Part shown: piece after piece, positions 16,557-25,742 of the stretch
Position numbering within the stretch: the first letter of the stretch is position 1
Layout of the letters: each line of letters starts with the position of its first letter
Assembly: GCF_002743335.1 (NCBI RefSeq)
Contig: NZ_PDZB01000004.1
Span: 62,001-126,000 of the forward strand
Origin: Sporosarcina sp. P32b
GTDB lineage: Bacteria; Bacillota; Bacilli; Bacillales_A; Planococcaceae
Length of the DNA: 64,000 nucleotides
Reading direction: 5' to 3'
Position numbers and translations under genes: made by a program
The notes under the pieces: model-generated
Databases searched by the model: none
The model's input: the letters and a program-made list of their open reading frames with translations, nothing else
What the model was told of the DNA's origin: nothing

Positions 16557-16904
16557 TTATTCTTTTGGACCTTTAGGTGACCGATCCACTTTTTTACGCT
16601 TCTCCGTCATATCCAGTTCTTCCCCAAATTCGGTGTTGTAATTCACATTCCGAATTCGATCGAACTGCTTATGGGGCTCTACTTTCTCATCCACGTCATC
16701 AATGATCTCTTCATTCGATCTAACTAAAAGTCCAATCGCTGCCAATCCGCTCAGTCCGACAATGGCATAGACTATCTTCGCAAGAATCGTGTCTTGTCCA
16801 CCAAATACGCTGGCAACCAAATCAAAGTTGAAAAAACCAATCAATCCCCAGTTTAGAGCACCAATAATGACTAACGTCAGTGCAATCCGCATAAATACGC
16901 TCAT
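16557..16904 (-). CDS. DUF378 small membrane protein
   Basis: 115 residues. Two membrane helices occupy the first 70: 'MRIALTLVIIGALNWGLIGFF' and 'ILAKIVYAIVGLSGLAAIGLLV', with the conserved 'GALNWGLIG' that marks DUF378. A hydrophilic, charged C-terminal tail of about 45 residues ('DDVDEKVEPHKQ', 'KRKKVDRSPKGPKE') is longer than in many members. AGGAGGTG 6 nt before ATG 16904 fixes the start; a longer reading frame to 17003 has no ribosome binding site. Function unknown. Stands alone, divergent from the patatin gene. Confidence 0.82.
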   Translation of the reverse strand: MSVFMRIALTLVIIGALNWGLIGFFNFDLVASVFGGQDTILAKIVYAIVGLSGLAAIGLLVRSNEEIIDDVDEKVEPHKQFDRIRNVNYNTEFGEELDMTEKRKKVDRSPKGPKE

Positions 16905-17074
16905 GTTGCACACCTCCTCCAACAATCTATAATCGAATCCTGTACATGTCTGTATAGATTCCTTATTATAGTTCACTGAAAGAGATTTTTCATACATTTT
17001 CATATGAATAATGTTCTATTTCCGTTGCTTAGACCTTACATTAATAGACCAATAAAAATGAAAGCAGGGATACA

Positions 17075-17992
17075 GTGCGGATAAATGGCGTGTTTTCAGG
17101 CGGCGGATTGAAAGGTTTTGCGCTAGTTGGAGCGGTCCAAGAGTTGGAAAAACAAGGTTATCGTTTTGAAAACGTAGCTGGTACAAGTGCAGGAGCTATT
17201 GTAGCGAGCTTTTTGGCGGCCGGCTATACAGCCGATGAAATCGAAGTTATGTTGGCTGAAGAAGATTTCCAAGCGCTGCTGGATCCGAGGAAGACTCTAT
17301 TGCCATTTCCCTTTATGAAATGGGTCTCGCTTTATTGGAGAATGGGTTTGTATCAAGGTAAGGCGTTGGAGGATTGGTTTTTTGAAAAGCTTGCGCGTAA
17401 AGGTTGTTATGCGTTTGGTGATCTTCCGAAAGGCTCGTTAAAACTGGTCGCATCTGACTTAACCAATGGCAAGATGATGGTACTACCTGATGATTTACAG
17501 AAATACGGATATGATGCTAACCAATTTTCCATTGCAAAGGCATTGCGTATGAGTTGTGGTATCCCCTACTTTTTTGAACCTGTACGTCTCGATGCACCAA
17601 AAGGAACGATTGTCGTAGATGGTGGCGTATTGAGTAATTTCCCGATGTGGATTTTCGATGAAGATACATCGTCGCGTAAACGACCTGTTATCGGAATCAA
17701 ATTAAGTCGCAATCAAGATGAAGTACCCGGCCGCACCATTCGAAATGCCATGCAATTATTCGAAGCGTTATTTTCAACCATGAAAAATGCGCACGATGAA
17801 AAATACATTTCAAAACAACATGTGCAAAACGTAGTCTTCATTCCTGTAGAAAACTATAGTGCGACACAATTTGATTTAAGTGAGGAACAAATGGATGACT
17901 TGCTGTTTATCGGACGTAGTCGTACCAAGGAATTCTTGCTAACTTGGTCACCAACGAAGCCTCAGTTAGTCAGCAACCAAAATGTAATATGA
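17075..17992 (+). CDS. Patatin-like phospholipase (RssA/YlbK type)
   Basis: 305 residues. Patatin elements: N-terminal oxyanion loop 'FSGGGLKGFALVGA', nucleophile elbow 'GTSAGAIVASFLAAGY' (G-T-S-A-G, Ser about residue 41) and the catalytic Asp in 'VVDGGVLSNFPMWIF'. These are Ser-Asp dyad lipid acyl hydrolases acting on membrane phospholipids; no signal peptide, so the protein is cytoplasmic or peripheral. Start GTG 17075 with GCAGGGA upstream; no better start is near. Single gene. Substrate unknown. Confidence 0.88.
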   Translation: MRINGVFSGGGLKGFALVGAVQELEKQGYRFENVAGTSAGAIVASFLAAGYTADEIEVMLAEEDFQALLDPRKTLLPFPFMKWVSLYWRMGLYQGKALEDWFFEKLARKGCYAFGDLPKGSLKLVASDLTNGKMMVLPDDLQKYGYDANQFSIAKALRMSCGIPYFFEPVRLDAPKGTIVVDGGVLSNFPMWIFDEDTSSRKRPVIGIKLSRNQDEVPGRTIRNAMQLFEALFSTMKNAHDEKYISKQHVQNVVFIPVENYSATQFDLSEEQMDDLLFIGRSRTKEFLLTWSPTKPQLVSNQNVI

Positions 17993-18067
17993 TTGAAATA
18001 TTTGATTTCAATGCAGTTTAAAACGCCATCTTAGGGGGTAAATTGACTTATAAGGAGGGTTGCAATC

Positions 18068-18223
18068 ATGACCAACCAAAATGAAAGTTCTATTTTCATC
18101 CGAGAGCTCGAACTACTTAGTGACGAGTACCATTCTGCGCCCGCCGATATCAAAACGTATATCCTACAAGATATTCAGTTACTTGAATCTGCGATTTCTC
18201 TTTTACAAAGTGACGTCCAGTAA
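18068..18223 (+). CDS. Small hypothetical protein, 51 residues
   Basis: MTNQNESSIFIRELELL... to LQSDVQ. A strong AAGGAGG stands 7 nt before ATG 18068, and the frame is open for 51 codons to TAA 18221-18223. The peptide is acidic, without Cys or membrane helix, and probably forms two short helices. Found between the patatin gene and the broken small gene at 18259-18505. I do not recognise a family; the Shine-Dalgarno and regular codon use are the only support. Confidence 0.6.
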   Translation: MTNQNESSIFIRELELLSDEYHSAPADIKTYILQDIQLLESAISLLQSDVQ

Positions 18224-18258
18224 TGGCTTATCATATAAGAGTAGACCTATCCTCTAGC

Positions 18259-18505
18259 TCATAAAAATAACTGTTGCAGTTCACTATCACGCTCTGCCCG
18301 TTCTTCTTCTGTTGCCAAGTCATATTTTTTCAACAAATGAAATACCACGTTCAATGTCTCTTGACTCATTCAATGTCTCTTGACTCAATGGTTTGCTTAA
18401 AAACAACTCACAATTTCTCACTAATTCTTCTGGCATGAAGGATTGCTGTTCTGCTAACTTTTCTATGACGTCTTGTTGCGTATGATCAATTGCACAATTG
18501 CTCAT
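18259..18505 (-). pseudogene. Small gene interrupted by a 19-bp tandem duplication
   Basis: From ATG 18505 (GGGAG upstream) the frame reads MSNCAIDHTQQDVIEKLAEQ... to PLSQETL, then hits the second copy of a 19-bp repeat. Because 19 is not a multiple of three, the frame shifts and stops at 61 codons. Removing one copy restores a natural-looking continuation, NVVFHLLKKYDLATEEERA... to LQQLFL, ending at TGA 18259-18261 and giving about 75 residues. The restored protein is small, acidic and helical; family not recognised. Either a recent loss-of-function mutation, a reversible switch, or a sequencing error. Confidence 0.7.
18350..18387. repeat. Perfect 19-bp tandem duplication
   Basis: TTCAATGTCTCTTGACTCA occurs twice head to tail (18350-18368 and 18369-18387) inside the small minus-strand gene, with no mismatch between copies. 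Confidence 0.95.
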
Positions 18506-18670
18506 CTGGATTCACTCCCTTATTGACACTGTATCATAATTATCAAAAAGTTTAAAACGAAGACTTGTCGCTAATTTCGTTAGAGCTACGAGTCTTTTTG
18601 TTATTAATTTTTAAAGTGAAACATACTAGCAGTTGTTATTTCATTCGATCTACCTGGAGATGAAAAGATC

Positions 18671-19999
18671 ATGACAGCTATTAAAAAACGTAAGAAAGCT
18701 ATTTCTCCTCCTGCTCTTATTGCTTTCTCTTTCCTATTCACTATAATAATTGGTACTCTACTATTAAAATTACCGATGGCTACATATAAACCAATTAGCT
18801 GGATAGATGCCCTTTTCACTGCCACTTCCGCTACAACTGTAACTGGACTAAGCGTCTTTAATATCACCGCTACACTAACCATTTTCGGAGAAGTCGTGTT
18901 GCTCATACTGATTCAAATAGGCGGAGTCGGATTAATGGCATTTGCAGTTGCCATACTCATTATTTTAGGCAGAAAAGTCGGCATGACCAACCGTATATTC
19001 ATCCAGCAAACATTTAACTACCAATCCATTGGGGGAACGGTTCGCTTTGTAGGTGAAATCTTAACGTTCGTGTTCGTGATAGAAAGTATTGCCTTTATCG
19101 CTTTATGCACTGTATGGGTACCGGAGTTTGGCTGGAAACAAGGAATGTATTACAGTGTATTCCATGTAGTATCTGCTTTTAATAACGCAGGGTTTTCATT
19201 ATTTCCTGACAATTTGAGTTCTTTCGCAGGTAATCCTATCATCACCATGATCCTGTCTGGGTTATTTATTATTGGAGGAATCGGCTTTATTGTTGTGAAG
19301 GACATCCTTCAAAAGAGATCGATTCAACAATGGACACTACACACGAAAATGATGATATTCGGTACGCTGACAGTGAACATTATTGCTACGCTCTTTTTAT
19401 TTATCTTAGAGTTTCATAACGAAAAAACAATCGGTAGTTTCAGTTTTCTTGACAAGCTTTGGACTTCATACTTCCAAGCCGTGACCCCACGTACTGCTGG
19501 ATTCAATATGGTCGTCATGGGAGATATGGAGGAGTCTTCTCTCTTACTAACACTTCTTCTCATGTTTATTGGTGGTGGTAGCGCATCTACAGCTTCCGGC
19601 ATAAAGTTAACGACCTTTATGGTTATTTTACTGGCGACGATTTCTTACTTTAGAGGAATAAAAGAACCGCATATTTTCCAGCGTACTATTAAGTCGGAAA
19701 TCATATTTCGTTCTATGGCTATAGGAGCGGTTAGCTCTGTCATTATCTTTGTCGCTTTATTTTTGCTGACTGTTACTGAAAAGATGCCATTCCTACCTTT
19801 ATTATTTGAGACAGTCTCCGCTTTCGCAACTGTAGGACTTTCATTAGGAATTACAGGAGACATTAGCCCTGTCGGTGAAGTCATTCTTTGTTTCGTTATG
19901 TTTCTAGGCCGCATAGGACCGTTAACTTTATTTTTCCTGCTCATTCACACCAAAAAAGAATCCTATCATTATTCATATGATCAAGTGCAAACGGGTTAA
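18671..19999 (+). CDS. KtrB/TrkH-type potassium channel subunit
   Basis: 442 residues with about eight to ten membrane segments in the fourfold M1-P-M2 pattern. Selectivity-loop segments can be seen: 'TATSATTVTGLSVFNIT' (first), 'VVSAFNNAGFSLFPDN' (second), 'QAVTPRTAGFNMVVMG' (third) and 'ETVSAFATVGLSLGIT' (fourth), each with the conserved Gly. It is the membrane part of a Ktr K+ uptake system driven by Na+ or H+ gradients and gated by a cytoplasmic KtrA-type RCK ring. No ktrA gene is adjacent, as also for B. subtilis ktrD. ATG 18671 is preceded by GGAG about 10 nt upstream. Closed by a strong terminator. Confidence 0.92.
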   Translation: MTAIKKRKKAISPPALIAFSFLFTIIIGTLLLKLPMATYKPISWIDALFTATSATTVTGLSVFNITATLTIFGEVVLLILIQIGGVGLMAFAVAILIILGRKVGMTNRIFIQQTFNYQSIGGTVRFVGEILTFVFVIESIAFIALCTVWVPEFGWKQGMYYSVFHVVSAFNNAGFSLFPDNLSSFAGNPIITMILSGLFIIGGIGFIVVKDILQKRSIQQWTLHTKMMIFGTLTVNIIATLFLFILEFHNEKTIGSFSFLDKLWTSYFQAVTPRTAGFNMVVMGDMEESSLLLTLLLMFIGGGSASTASGIKLTTFMVILLATISYFRGIKEPHIFQRTIKSEIIFRSMAIGAVSSVIIFVALFLLTVTEKMPFLPLLFETVSAFATVGLSLGITGDISPVGEVILCFVMFLGRIGPLTLFFLLIHTKKESYHYSYDQVQTG

Positions 20000-20021
20000 T
20001 TAACAGTTACTGCTGCTATTT

Positions 20022-20056
20022 AAAAAACTCCAGAGATTGACTCTGGAGTTTTTTTA
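20022..20056 (+). terminator. Terminator of the KtrB-type gene
   Basis: A perfect stem AAAAAACTCCAGAG / CTCTGGAGTTTTTTT with loop ATTGA. Confidence 0.88.
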
Positions 20057-20059
20057 TTG

Positions 20060-20100
20060 TTGACGCAATTGTCATATCTGTATATACTGTGCATATACAG
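20060..20100 (+). promoter_or_regulatory. SigA promoter with overlapping YtrA-type operator
   Basis: -35 TTGACG (20060-20065), 17-bp spacer and -10 TATACT (20083-20088) make a near-consensus SigA promoter. An inverted repeat CTGTATA (20078-20084) / TATACAG (20094-20100) covers the -10 box and the probable start site. Its position suits autorepression by the GntR/YtrA-type regulator encoded next. Confidence 0.65.
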
Positions 20101-20123
20101 TATAAATGAAAAGGGGTGATGTA

Positions 20124-20495
20124 TTGAATATTGTCATTTCCAATTCGGTGAATCAACCGATCTATCTGCAAATCAAGAATCAGTTGAAAGAGCAGATTTT
20201 ATTAGGGACACTGCAAGAGAAAGAAGCACTCCCTTCCATACGCAAATTAGCGAAGGATCTACAGATCAGTGTCATCACAACGAAAAAAGCTTATGAAGAA
20301 CTAGAACGGGATGGACTTATTGAGACTTTTCCAGGCAAAGGATCATTTGTTGCTGCGCAGAATCACGAGCTATTGAAAGAAGAACAGTTAAAGAAAATTG
20401 AAGAACAGCTGATGAATGTTATTGAGGACGGGCGAGCTTTTGACGTAAAGCTAGAAGAGATCATTCATATGCTGACATTACTATATGAGGAGTGA
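20124..20495 (+). CDS. GntR-family regulator, YtrA subfamily
   Basis: About 123 residues, the short YtrA form: a GntR winged helix-turn-helix ('QPIYLQIKNQLKEQILLGTLQEKEALPSIRKLAKDLQISVITTKKAYEELERDGLIE' order of elements, about residues 10-70) and a short dimerisation tail. YtrA-type repressors usually control an ABC exporter operon that includes their own gene and respond to cell-wall antibiotics or peptides. TTG 20124 is chosen because AAAGGGGTG lies 7 nt upstream; an in-frame ATG at 20106 has no ribosome binding site. It is followed 6 nt later by two ABC ATPase/permease pairs. Confidence 0.88.
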   Translation: MNIVISNSVNQPIYLQIKNQLKEQILLGTLQEKEALPSIRKLAKDLQISVITTKKAYEELERDGLIETFPGKGSFVAAQNHELLKEEQLKKIEEQLMNVIEDGRAFDVKLEEIIHMLTLLYEE

Positions 20496-20501
20496 AGAGT
20501 A

Positions 20502-21362
20502 ATGGAGAATATAGTGGAAGTACGAGATCTATCGAAACAGTTTGATGGCTTTGCACTGAAAAATCTCAACTTCGATATTAAAAAAGGGTTCATCACTGGA
20601 TTCATCGGAGCTAATGGTGCTGGGAAAACAACAACGATTCGCTGTTTGATGGATTTAATTCGGGCTGACCAAGGAGAAATACGTCTGTTTGGCGAGGCGC
20701 ATAAAAACCATACGGTAGAAATTAAGGAGCGCTTCGGTTTCGTGTATGATGCAGATTTCTATTATGAAGACCTGACTATCGAGAAAAACAAACGGATTCT
20801 TGCCCCCTTCTATTCTAAATGGGACGATGAATTATTCCATTACTATCTAAGAAAGTTTCAGTTGAATACAGCACAACGCATAAAGCATTTATCGAAAGGT
20901 ATGCGCATGAAATTTTCACTTGCAATGGCTCTTTCCCACCACCCGGATTTTATCGTTATGGATGAGCCAACAGCCGGTCTGGATCCAGTCGTTCGACGAG
21001 AATTGCTCGAAATGATGCAAGACCTCATACAAGATGAAGAAAAGGCGATTTTCTTTTCGACGCACATCACGACTGATTTGGAGAAAATAGCAGATTTCAT
21101 TGTCTTTATTCATCAGGGAGAGATAATCTTTCAAGGTGAGAAGGACGTATTCACCGAACGTTATGTATTAGTCAAAGGTACAACGGATCAGCGTACTCTG
21201 CTTGATGGACTCACTGTGATTGGTCTACGTACTACAGATGTCGGCTTTGAATGTTTGGTAGATACTACCGAGACTCCTTTAGACCACCTGTCAAAATTGT
21301 TTATTGAAAAGCCGACACTCGAAGACATTATGTATTACACCGGAAGGAGAGGGTTCGAATGA
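20502..21362 (+). CDS. ABC transporter ATP-binding protein (YtrB-like)
   Basis: 286 residues, one ABC ATPase domain: Walker A 'GANGAGKTT' (about 39-47), a signature 'LSKGMRMKFSLAMAL' in the degenerate form common in ABC-2 exporters, Walker B 'FIVMDEPTAGLDP', H-loop 'FFSTHITTDLEK'. It energises export with the overlapping permease gene downstream. AGGAG stands 8 nt before the ATG. Part of the operon led by the YtrA-type regulator; likely role in cell-envelope stress or peptide efflux, by analogy only. Confidence 0.92.
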   Translation: MENIVEVRDLSKQFDGFALKNLNFDIKKGFITGFIGANGAGKTTTIRCLMDLIRADQGEIRLFGEAHKNHTVEIKERFGFVYDADFYYEDLTIEKNKRILAPFYSKWDDELFHYYLRKFQLNTAQRIKHLSKGMRMKFSLAMALSHHPDFIVMDEPTAGLDPVVRRELLEMMQDLIQDEEKAIFFSTHITTDLEKIADFIVFIHQGEIIFQGEKDVFTERYVLVKGTTDQRTLLDGLTVIGLRTTDVGFECLVDTTETPLDHLSKLFIEKPTLEDIMYYTGRRGFE

Positions 21363-22030
21363 ATGCTTTAATTCGAAAAGATGTATACACGCAAAAGATG
21401 AGTACTTACCTCATTACAGCACTGTGGTTCATCATCTTTACAAACTTTTTCACAGAAGGTCAACCTGTACGTCATGTTTTACTTCTAATCTTCGCCGCTT
21501 ATTACATGGCCATTTCAACGAGTAACAAGGCATTTGAGAAAGAGTCGGTCTTAATAAACAGCCTACCGGTTACAAGAAAACAATTTGTACTGGCAAAATA
21601 CATGTCTGGTTTCATCTGGTTCGGTCTGTCAGCGGCTGCTATCTTAGTTTATATCTTCTTGTTCGATACATTTGCTCCATTTCCAACTAGGATGATGACC
21701 ATCCCAGAATTACTCATCGCGCTTGGATGCTTTTACCTCATCATTTCCCTCTTTTATCCGCTGCAATTCAAGGCGGGCTATATACTGGCGACTTCTTTAA
21801 CCATTGCCTTGCCATTTCTAAGCTTGATGGCGTTTAGAATTATATTAAATATTATGGAAAACCCGAGAATGGTGGCAGAACAAACATTCTTTCTGCAAAC
21901 TGCGGATCTTATTACCACGAATCAATGGACAATTGCACTCTCCGTTCTACTAATCAGCGCCTTACTAACATGGTTATCCATTCTGTTATCGATACGAATT
22001 GTGCATAAAACAGATTTTGATCATGCATAA
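21359..22030 (+). CDS. ABC-2 type permease
   Basis: 223 residues with about six hydrophobic helices and no ATPase motif. The pattern 'NKAFEKESVLINSLPVTRKQFVLAKYMSGF' resembles the ABC-2 permease family seen beside YtrB-type ATPases (compare BacA/YhaP-like short permeases). It overlaps the ATPase gene by 4 nt (ATGA), so the two are translated together and probably form one exporter half. Substrate unknown. Confidence 0.85.
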   Translation: MNALIRKDVYTQKMSTYLITALWFIIFTNFFTEGQPVRHVLLLIFAAYYMAISTSNKAFEKESVLINSLPVTRKQFVLAKYMSGFIWFGLSAAAILVYIFLFDTFAPFPTRMMTIPELLIALGCFYLIISLFYPLQFKAGYILATSLTIALPFLSLMAFRIILNIMENPRMVAEQTFFLQTADLITTNQWTIALSVLLISALLTWLSILLSIRIVHKTDFDHA

Positions 22031-22114
22031 TTTTTTACACGAACTAACTTTTTCAAATAAAATTCGTTACTTATTATAGAAAGAATGTTAGTAAATAATG
22101 AAAAGAGAGGATGT

Positions 22115-23038
22115 ATGAATATTAAACCTATAGTCGAGTTACAAAATCTGACGAAAGTCATCGGTAACAAGAAAATTATTGATGATCTAAGTTTATCATT
22201 ATACCCCGGGCAAATTACTGGATTCCTCGGACCTAACGGGGCGGGTAAAACTACGACCATTCGTATGATGGTCGGCTTGATGAAGCGAACAAGCGGTGAG
22301 ATTCTAATTGATGGGAGACCACTTTCGGAAAACTTTGAAGAGGGTCTTTCAAAAGTCGGTGTCATTGTTGAAAATCCTGAAATGTATAAGTTCTTGTCAG
22401 GCTATAAAAATCTGTTGCATTTCGCACGTATGCAGAAAAATATTAGTAAAGAACGAATCAATGAAGTCGTTAGACAAGTAGGATTAGAACAGCGTATCCA
22501 TGAAAAGGTCTCCACTTACTCGCTAGGTATGCGACAACGTCTTGGCTTGGCCCAAGCTTTATTGCATCGTCCAAAATTCCTCATCTTAGATGAACCGACA
22601 AACGGACTGGATCCTGCAGGTATTCGAGAGTTTCGGCAGCATTTACGGGCTATAGCTGAAACGGAAGGTGTTTCTGTCTTCGTTTCGAGCCATATGCTCT
22701 CGGAAATCGAATTAATGTGCGACCGAATTGCTGTCATTCAAAATGGTCGGCTCGTTGATATACGGGATATGTCAGAAACGGCGCAACCTCATTACTATTT
22801 CGAACTGTCACCTGCTGAAAAAGCACACTACCTGTTGTTGTCCGGAGGTTTCGCACCAGAATTATTACCGGTTGGATTGGTACTGCAGGTCGAAAAAGTT
22901 CAGATTCCATCCATTATAAAGCTACTGACAGCCAATGAAATCGAAGTGTTCGCTGTGCAACCGCACCGTAAAACATTAGAGGATCAGTTCCTAGAAATGA
23001 CGGGAGGCGGACAGATTGCTGAATCTTATACAAAATGA
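22115..23038 (+). CDS. ABC transporter ATP-binding protein (BcrA/drug-export type)
   Basis: About 307 residues: Walker A 'GPNGAGKTT', signature 'YSLGMRQRLGLAQAL', Walker B 'FLILDEPTNGLDP', H-loop 'FVSSHMLSEIE'. This is the BcrA/NatA-like class that works with ABC-2 permeases in export of lantibiotics, bacitracin or Na+. GAGAGG lies just before ATG 22115; an alternative in-frame ATG at 22085 lacks a good site. It follows the first exporter pair after 84 bp without a clear terminator, so it is probably in the same operon. The 3' end overlaps the next permease by 23 nt. Confidence 0.9.
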   Translation: MNIKPIVELQNLTKVIGNKKIIDDLSLSLYPGQITGFLGPNGAGKTTTIRMMVGLMKRTSGEILIDGRPLSENFEEGLSKVGVIVENPEMYKFLSGYKNLLHFARMQKNISKERINEVVRQVGLEQRIHEKVSTYSLGMRQRLGLAQALLHRPKFLILDEPTNGLDPAGIREFRQHLRAIAETEGVSVFVSSHMLSEIELMCDRIAVIQNGRLVDIRDMSETAQPHYYFELSPAEKAHYLLLSGGFAPELLPVGLVLQVEKVQIPSIIKLLTANEIEVFAVQPHRKTLEDQFLEMTGGGQIAESYTK

Positions 23039-23954
23039 ATGGATGAAACTATGGTCTAAAAAAGGTACGTGGATTATGACGATTTTGCTAATCGCAGCCG
23101 TCATTGGTGTTATGGGAATAACCAAATGGGTAAACAACCAGAACACTACATTGCCGAGCGATTGGAAGTCTAATGCACAAGAACAAATGAACTATATAAA
23201 TGAAACTACTCAGTCGGATTTACCAGAGATGGAACGCAAGCAAAACGAAGAAACACTTAAGATTTTGGAGTACCGTTTAGCAAATGATATCCCGCCCCTT
23301 GCCGTAGACGGTAGAGAATCCTTAATTATTAATCCTGTAGGGGTTGGTAGTCTTGTCGTACTTCTTACAGTTATTGTTGCAGCGGGTATCGTAGCTTCCG
23401 AATTCTCTCAGGGAACAATTAAAATGTTGTTAACACGACCAGTAAGTCGTTGGAAGATCATGACGTCAAAATACATCACAGTTCTTTTGTTTGGCGTCTT
23501 CCTAATGTTTATTGGATTTGCGGTAACTATTTTGAGTGCGTACATCCTGTTCCCTTCAGGAGTAGGTCAGGAACTGAAATGGGACGGCAATGCGATTGTG
23601 CCCGTCTCCGTATGGGGACACGGTTTGTATATGCTTGTTCTATCTTTCGCTAACGTTATCATCACCGCTACATTTGCATTCATGATTGGTAGCGTCTTCC
23701 GCTCAAACGGCATGGCGATCGGCCTTTCATTGTTCATATTCTTTACAGGTAACACCATTGTTCTATTACTTTCACAGTATGAAATTGTGAAGTATCTTGT
23801 ATTCACACATATGAATCTGACAATGTATGAAACAAATTCCGTATTCGTGGATGGTATCACTATGCCATTCTCGCTTGTAATATTGGCGGCATATTTAGTC
23901 TTTTTCTTAGTAATTAGTTACACTGTGTTTACGAAACGGGATATTACTGCATAA
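23016..23954 (+). CDS. ABC-2 type permease
   Basis: 312 residues. One N-terminal helix (about 18-35), then a 70-residue extracellular loop ('NNQNTTLPSDWKSNAQEQMNYINETTQ'-like, hydrophilic), then five helices. 'VASEFSQGTIKMLLTRPVSRWKIMTSKYI' is the typical ABC-2/NatB-like cytoplasmic motif. TTG 23016 with GGGAGG 8 nt upstream, overlapping the ATPase gene by 23 nt, shows tight coupling. Forms an exporter with the preceding ATPase. Substrate unknown; bacteriocin or lipid export fits the class. Confidence 0.88.
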   Translation: MLNLIQNEWMKLWSKKGTWIMTILLIAAVIGVMGITKWVNNQNTTLPSDWKSNAQEQMNYINETTQSDLPEMERKQNEETLKILEYRLANDIPPLAVDGRESLIINPVGVGSLVVLLTVIVAAGIVASEFSQGTIKMLLTRPVSRWKIMTSKYITVLLFGVFLMFIGFAVTILSAYILFPSGVGQELKWDGNAIVPVSVWGHGLYMLVLSFANVIITATFAFMIGSVFRSNGMAIGLSLFIFFTGNTIVLLLSQYEIVKYLVFTHMNLTMYETNSVFVDGITMPFSLVILAAYLVFFLVISYTVFTKRDITA

Positions 23955-23991
23955 TATTTTCGTTTTGGATTTTGAACTTACTCCATACAAA

Positions 23992-24039
23992 AGACGTCCC
24001 ATTAAAGTGTATTCACTTTCAATGGGACGTCTCTTTTTA
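23992..24039. terminator. Bidirectional terminator
   Basis: A long stem AGACGTCCCATT / AATGGGACGTCT with an inner AAAGTG / CACTTT stem, followed by CTTTTTAT on the plus strand. It separates the exporter operon from convergent selO and overlaps the selO stop codon. Confidence 0.85.
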
Positions 24040-25491
24040 TGTTCCACAATATGTTTGAAAAGTAGTTCCGTCTTCAGGCGGATTCACGTATTCTTGTTGT
24101 TCAGTCGTATATGCATAAGGGTTTTCTAGAACTGTAAGTAACTTCATAAACGGCTGCATATCTCCAGCTTCAGCTGCCTGTAACGCCTCTTCCACCCGGT
24201 GGTTTCTCGGAATGACCGATGGATTATTCCGCTTCATCAACGATTTTACTGTTTGCGTATCTTCCGATTGACGTTGTAGTCTATCAAACCAACGCTCTTT
24301 CCACTCAATAAAGTCGGGCTCATCGAACCACTCTTCTTGCTGTCCAAGTGTCAATGAACGGAAAGTATTTGTATAGTCAGCCTGATGACCTTTCATGACA
24401 GTCAGCAAGTCATTTACCAGTGTTTCATCGGCCGCTTCTTCATTGAACAAACCTAATTTGGATCTCATACCTGCCATCCATTCCGCACCGTAAATCCTGG
24501 CAAAGTTGGAAAGCTTGTTCTCCGCCAGTTTCACGGCTTCCGCTTGTTCTTCGTGAAGCAACGGCAAAAGTGTCTCGGCAAAACGTGTCAGATTCCATTC
24601 CGCTATACCTGGTTGATTGCGGTAAGAATAGCGTCCTTGCACGTCAATTGAGCTAAAGACGGTTTGCGGGTCATAGCTGTCCATAAATGCACACGGTCCA
24701 TAGTCAATGGTCTCGCCGCTAATTGTCATATTGTCCGTATTCATCACCCCATGAATGAATCCGGTAAGCTGCCAGTTTGCGATCAAAGATGCCTGACGCT
24801 GTATGACTTGTTCAAGTAACGCTACATAAGGATGAGACTCCGATTTCGCCTCAGGGAAATGACGTTTAATTGTGTAATCTGCAAGCGCACGTAAATCTTC
24901 GACAACTTGTCTAGCCGCCGCATATTGGAATGTTCCGACACGTAAATGACTCGAAGCAATCCTTGTCAACACGGCTCCTGTCAAAGCTGTTTCACGTAAA
25001 ACAGGCTCTCCTGTTACCGTAACGGCTAAACTACGTGTTGTCGGGATATTCAGTCCATGCATCGCTTCGCTAATCAAATACTCACGTAACATGGGCCCAA
25101 GAGCCGCACGTCCGTCTCCACCGCGCGAATAGGGTGTCCTTCCTGATCCCTTCAATTGAATATCCACTCTTTGCCCTTCTGGTGTTAGATGCTCTCCCAA
25201 CAGCATGGCACGTCCATCACCTAGCATGGTGAAATTACCGAATTGATGGCCCGCATAGGCTTGAGCAATAGGGTCAATTCCTTCAAGTTTTTCGTTTCCG
25301 GCAAAAACTGCAATTGCTTCTTCAGAATGTAATTGTTTTTTATCAAGACCGAGCGATACTGCTAGTTCATCATTAGTCACAACCAGTTGGGGTGAGCTGA
25401 CGGTGTTTGGTTCCACTACGGTGTAAAATGTTTCGGGTAGTTCACGGTAACTGCATTCAACTTTCCAACCAATGTTTTGATTATGTTTCAT
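24037..25491 (-). CDS. selO: Protein adenylyltransferase SelO (YdiU family)
   Basis: 484 residues, full family length. Pseudokinase-fold landmarks: '[23 protein letters not shown]', '[36 protein letters not shown]' (nucleotide loop with inverted ATP orientation), and the catalytic-like '[28 protein letters not shown]' containing the Asn and Asp metal ligands. SelO transfers AMP to Ser, Thr or Tyr of target proteins and is linked to redox stress. The C-terminal selenocysteine/cysteine of the family is matched by 'FQTYCGT' at the end, where Cys replaces Sec as in most bacteria. Single gene. Confidence 0.95.
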   Translation of the reverse strand: MKHNQNIGWKVECSYRELPETFYTVVEPNTVSSPQLVVTNDELAVSLGLDKKQLHSEEAIAVFAGNEKLEGIDPIAQAYAGHQFGNFTMLGDGRAMLLGEHLTPEGQRVDIQLKGSGRTPYSRGGDGRAALGPMLREYLISEAMHGLNIPTTRSLAVTVTGEPVLRETALTGAVLTRIASSHLRVGTFQYAAARQVVEDLRALADYTIKRHFPEAKSESHPYVALLEQVIQRQASLIANWQLTGFIHGVMNTDNMTISGETIDYGPCAFMDSYDPQTVFSSIDVQGRYSYRNQPGIAEWNLTRFAETLLPLLHEEQAEAVKLAENKLSNFARIYGAEWMAGMRSKLGLFNEEAADETLVNDLLTVMKGHQADYTNTFRSLTLGQQEEWFDEPDFIEWKERWFDRLQRQSEDTQTVKSLMKRNNPSVIPRNHRVEEALQAAEAGDMQPFMKLLTVLENPYAYTTEQQEYVNPPEDGTTFQTYCGT

Positions 25492-25696
25492 ATGTTTTTC
25501 TTCCTTTCCATATGATGCCCTAGTAAAAATTACTTATATATCGATCCTTGTTTCCTTAACTCACTATTCTATCTCCAGATGCATGTATTGTATCATTTCG
25601 GTTAGCGGCCAGCCAAAGCATTCGAATTACTGAAGTCTCTTCAAGCATCGATCAGCACACCTATATTGGGCTCATGAACCAACACCAGTATTAGCA

Positions 25697-25742
25697 TAAA
25701 AAAGCTATCCGAGACATCATTTGATGTCCAGGATAGCTTTTT
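25697..25742 (-). terminator. Terminator of the YitT-type gene
   Basis: AAAAAGCTATCC / GGATAGCTTTTTT with an inner GGACATCA-ATGATGTC stem. T-runs on both sides; it overlaps the end of the YitT-type gene. The rest of the 25492-25696 gap holds no open frame I can support. Confidence 0.8.
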
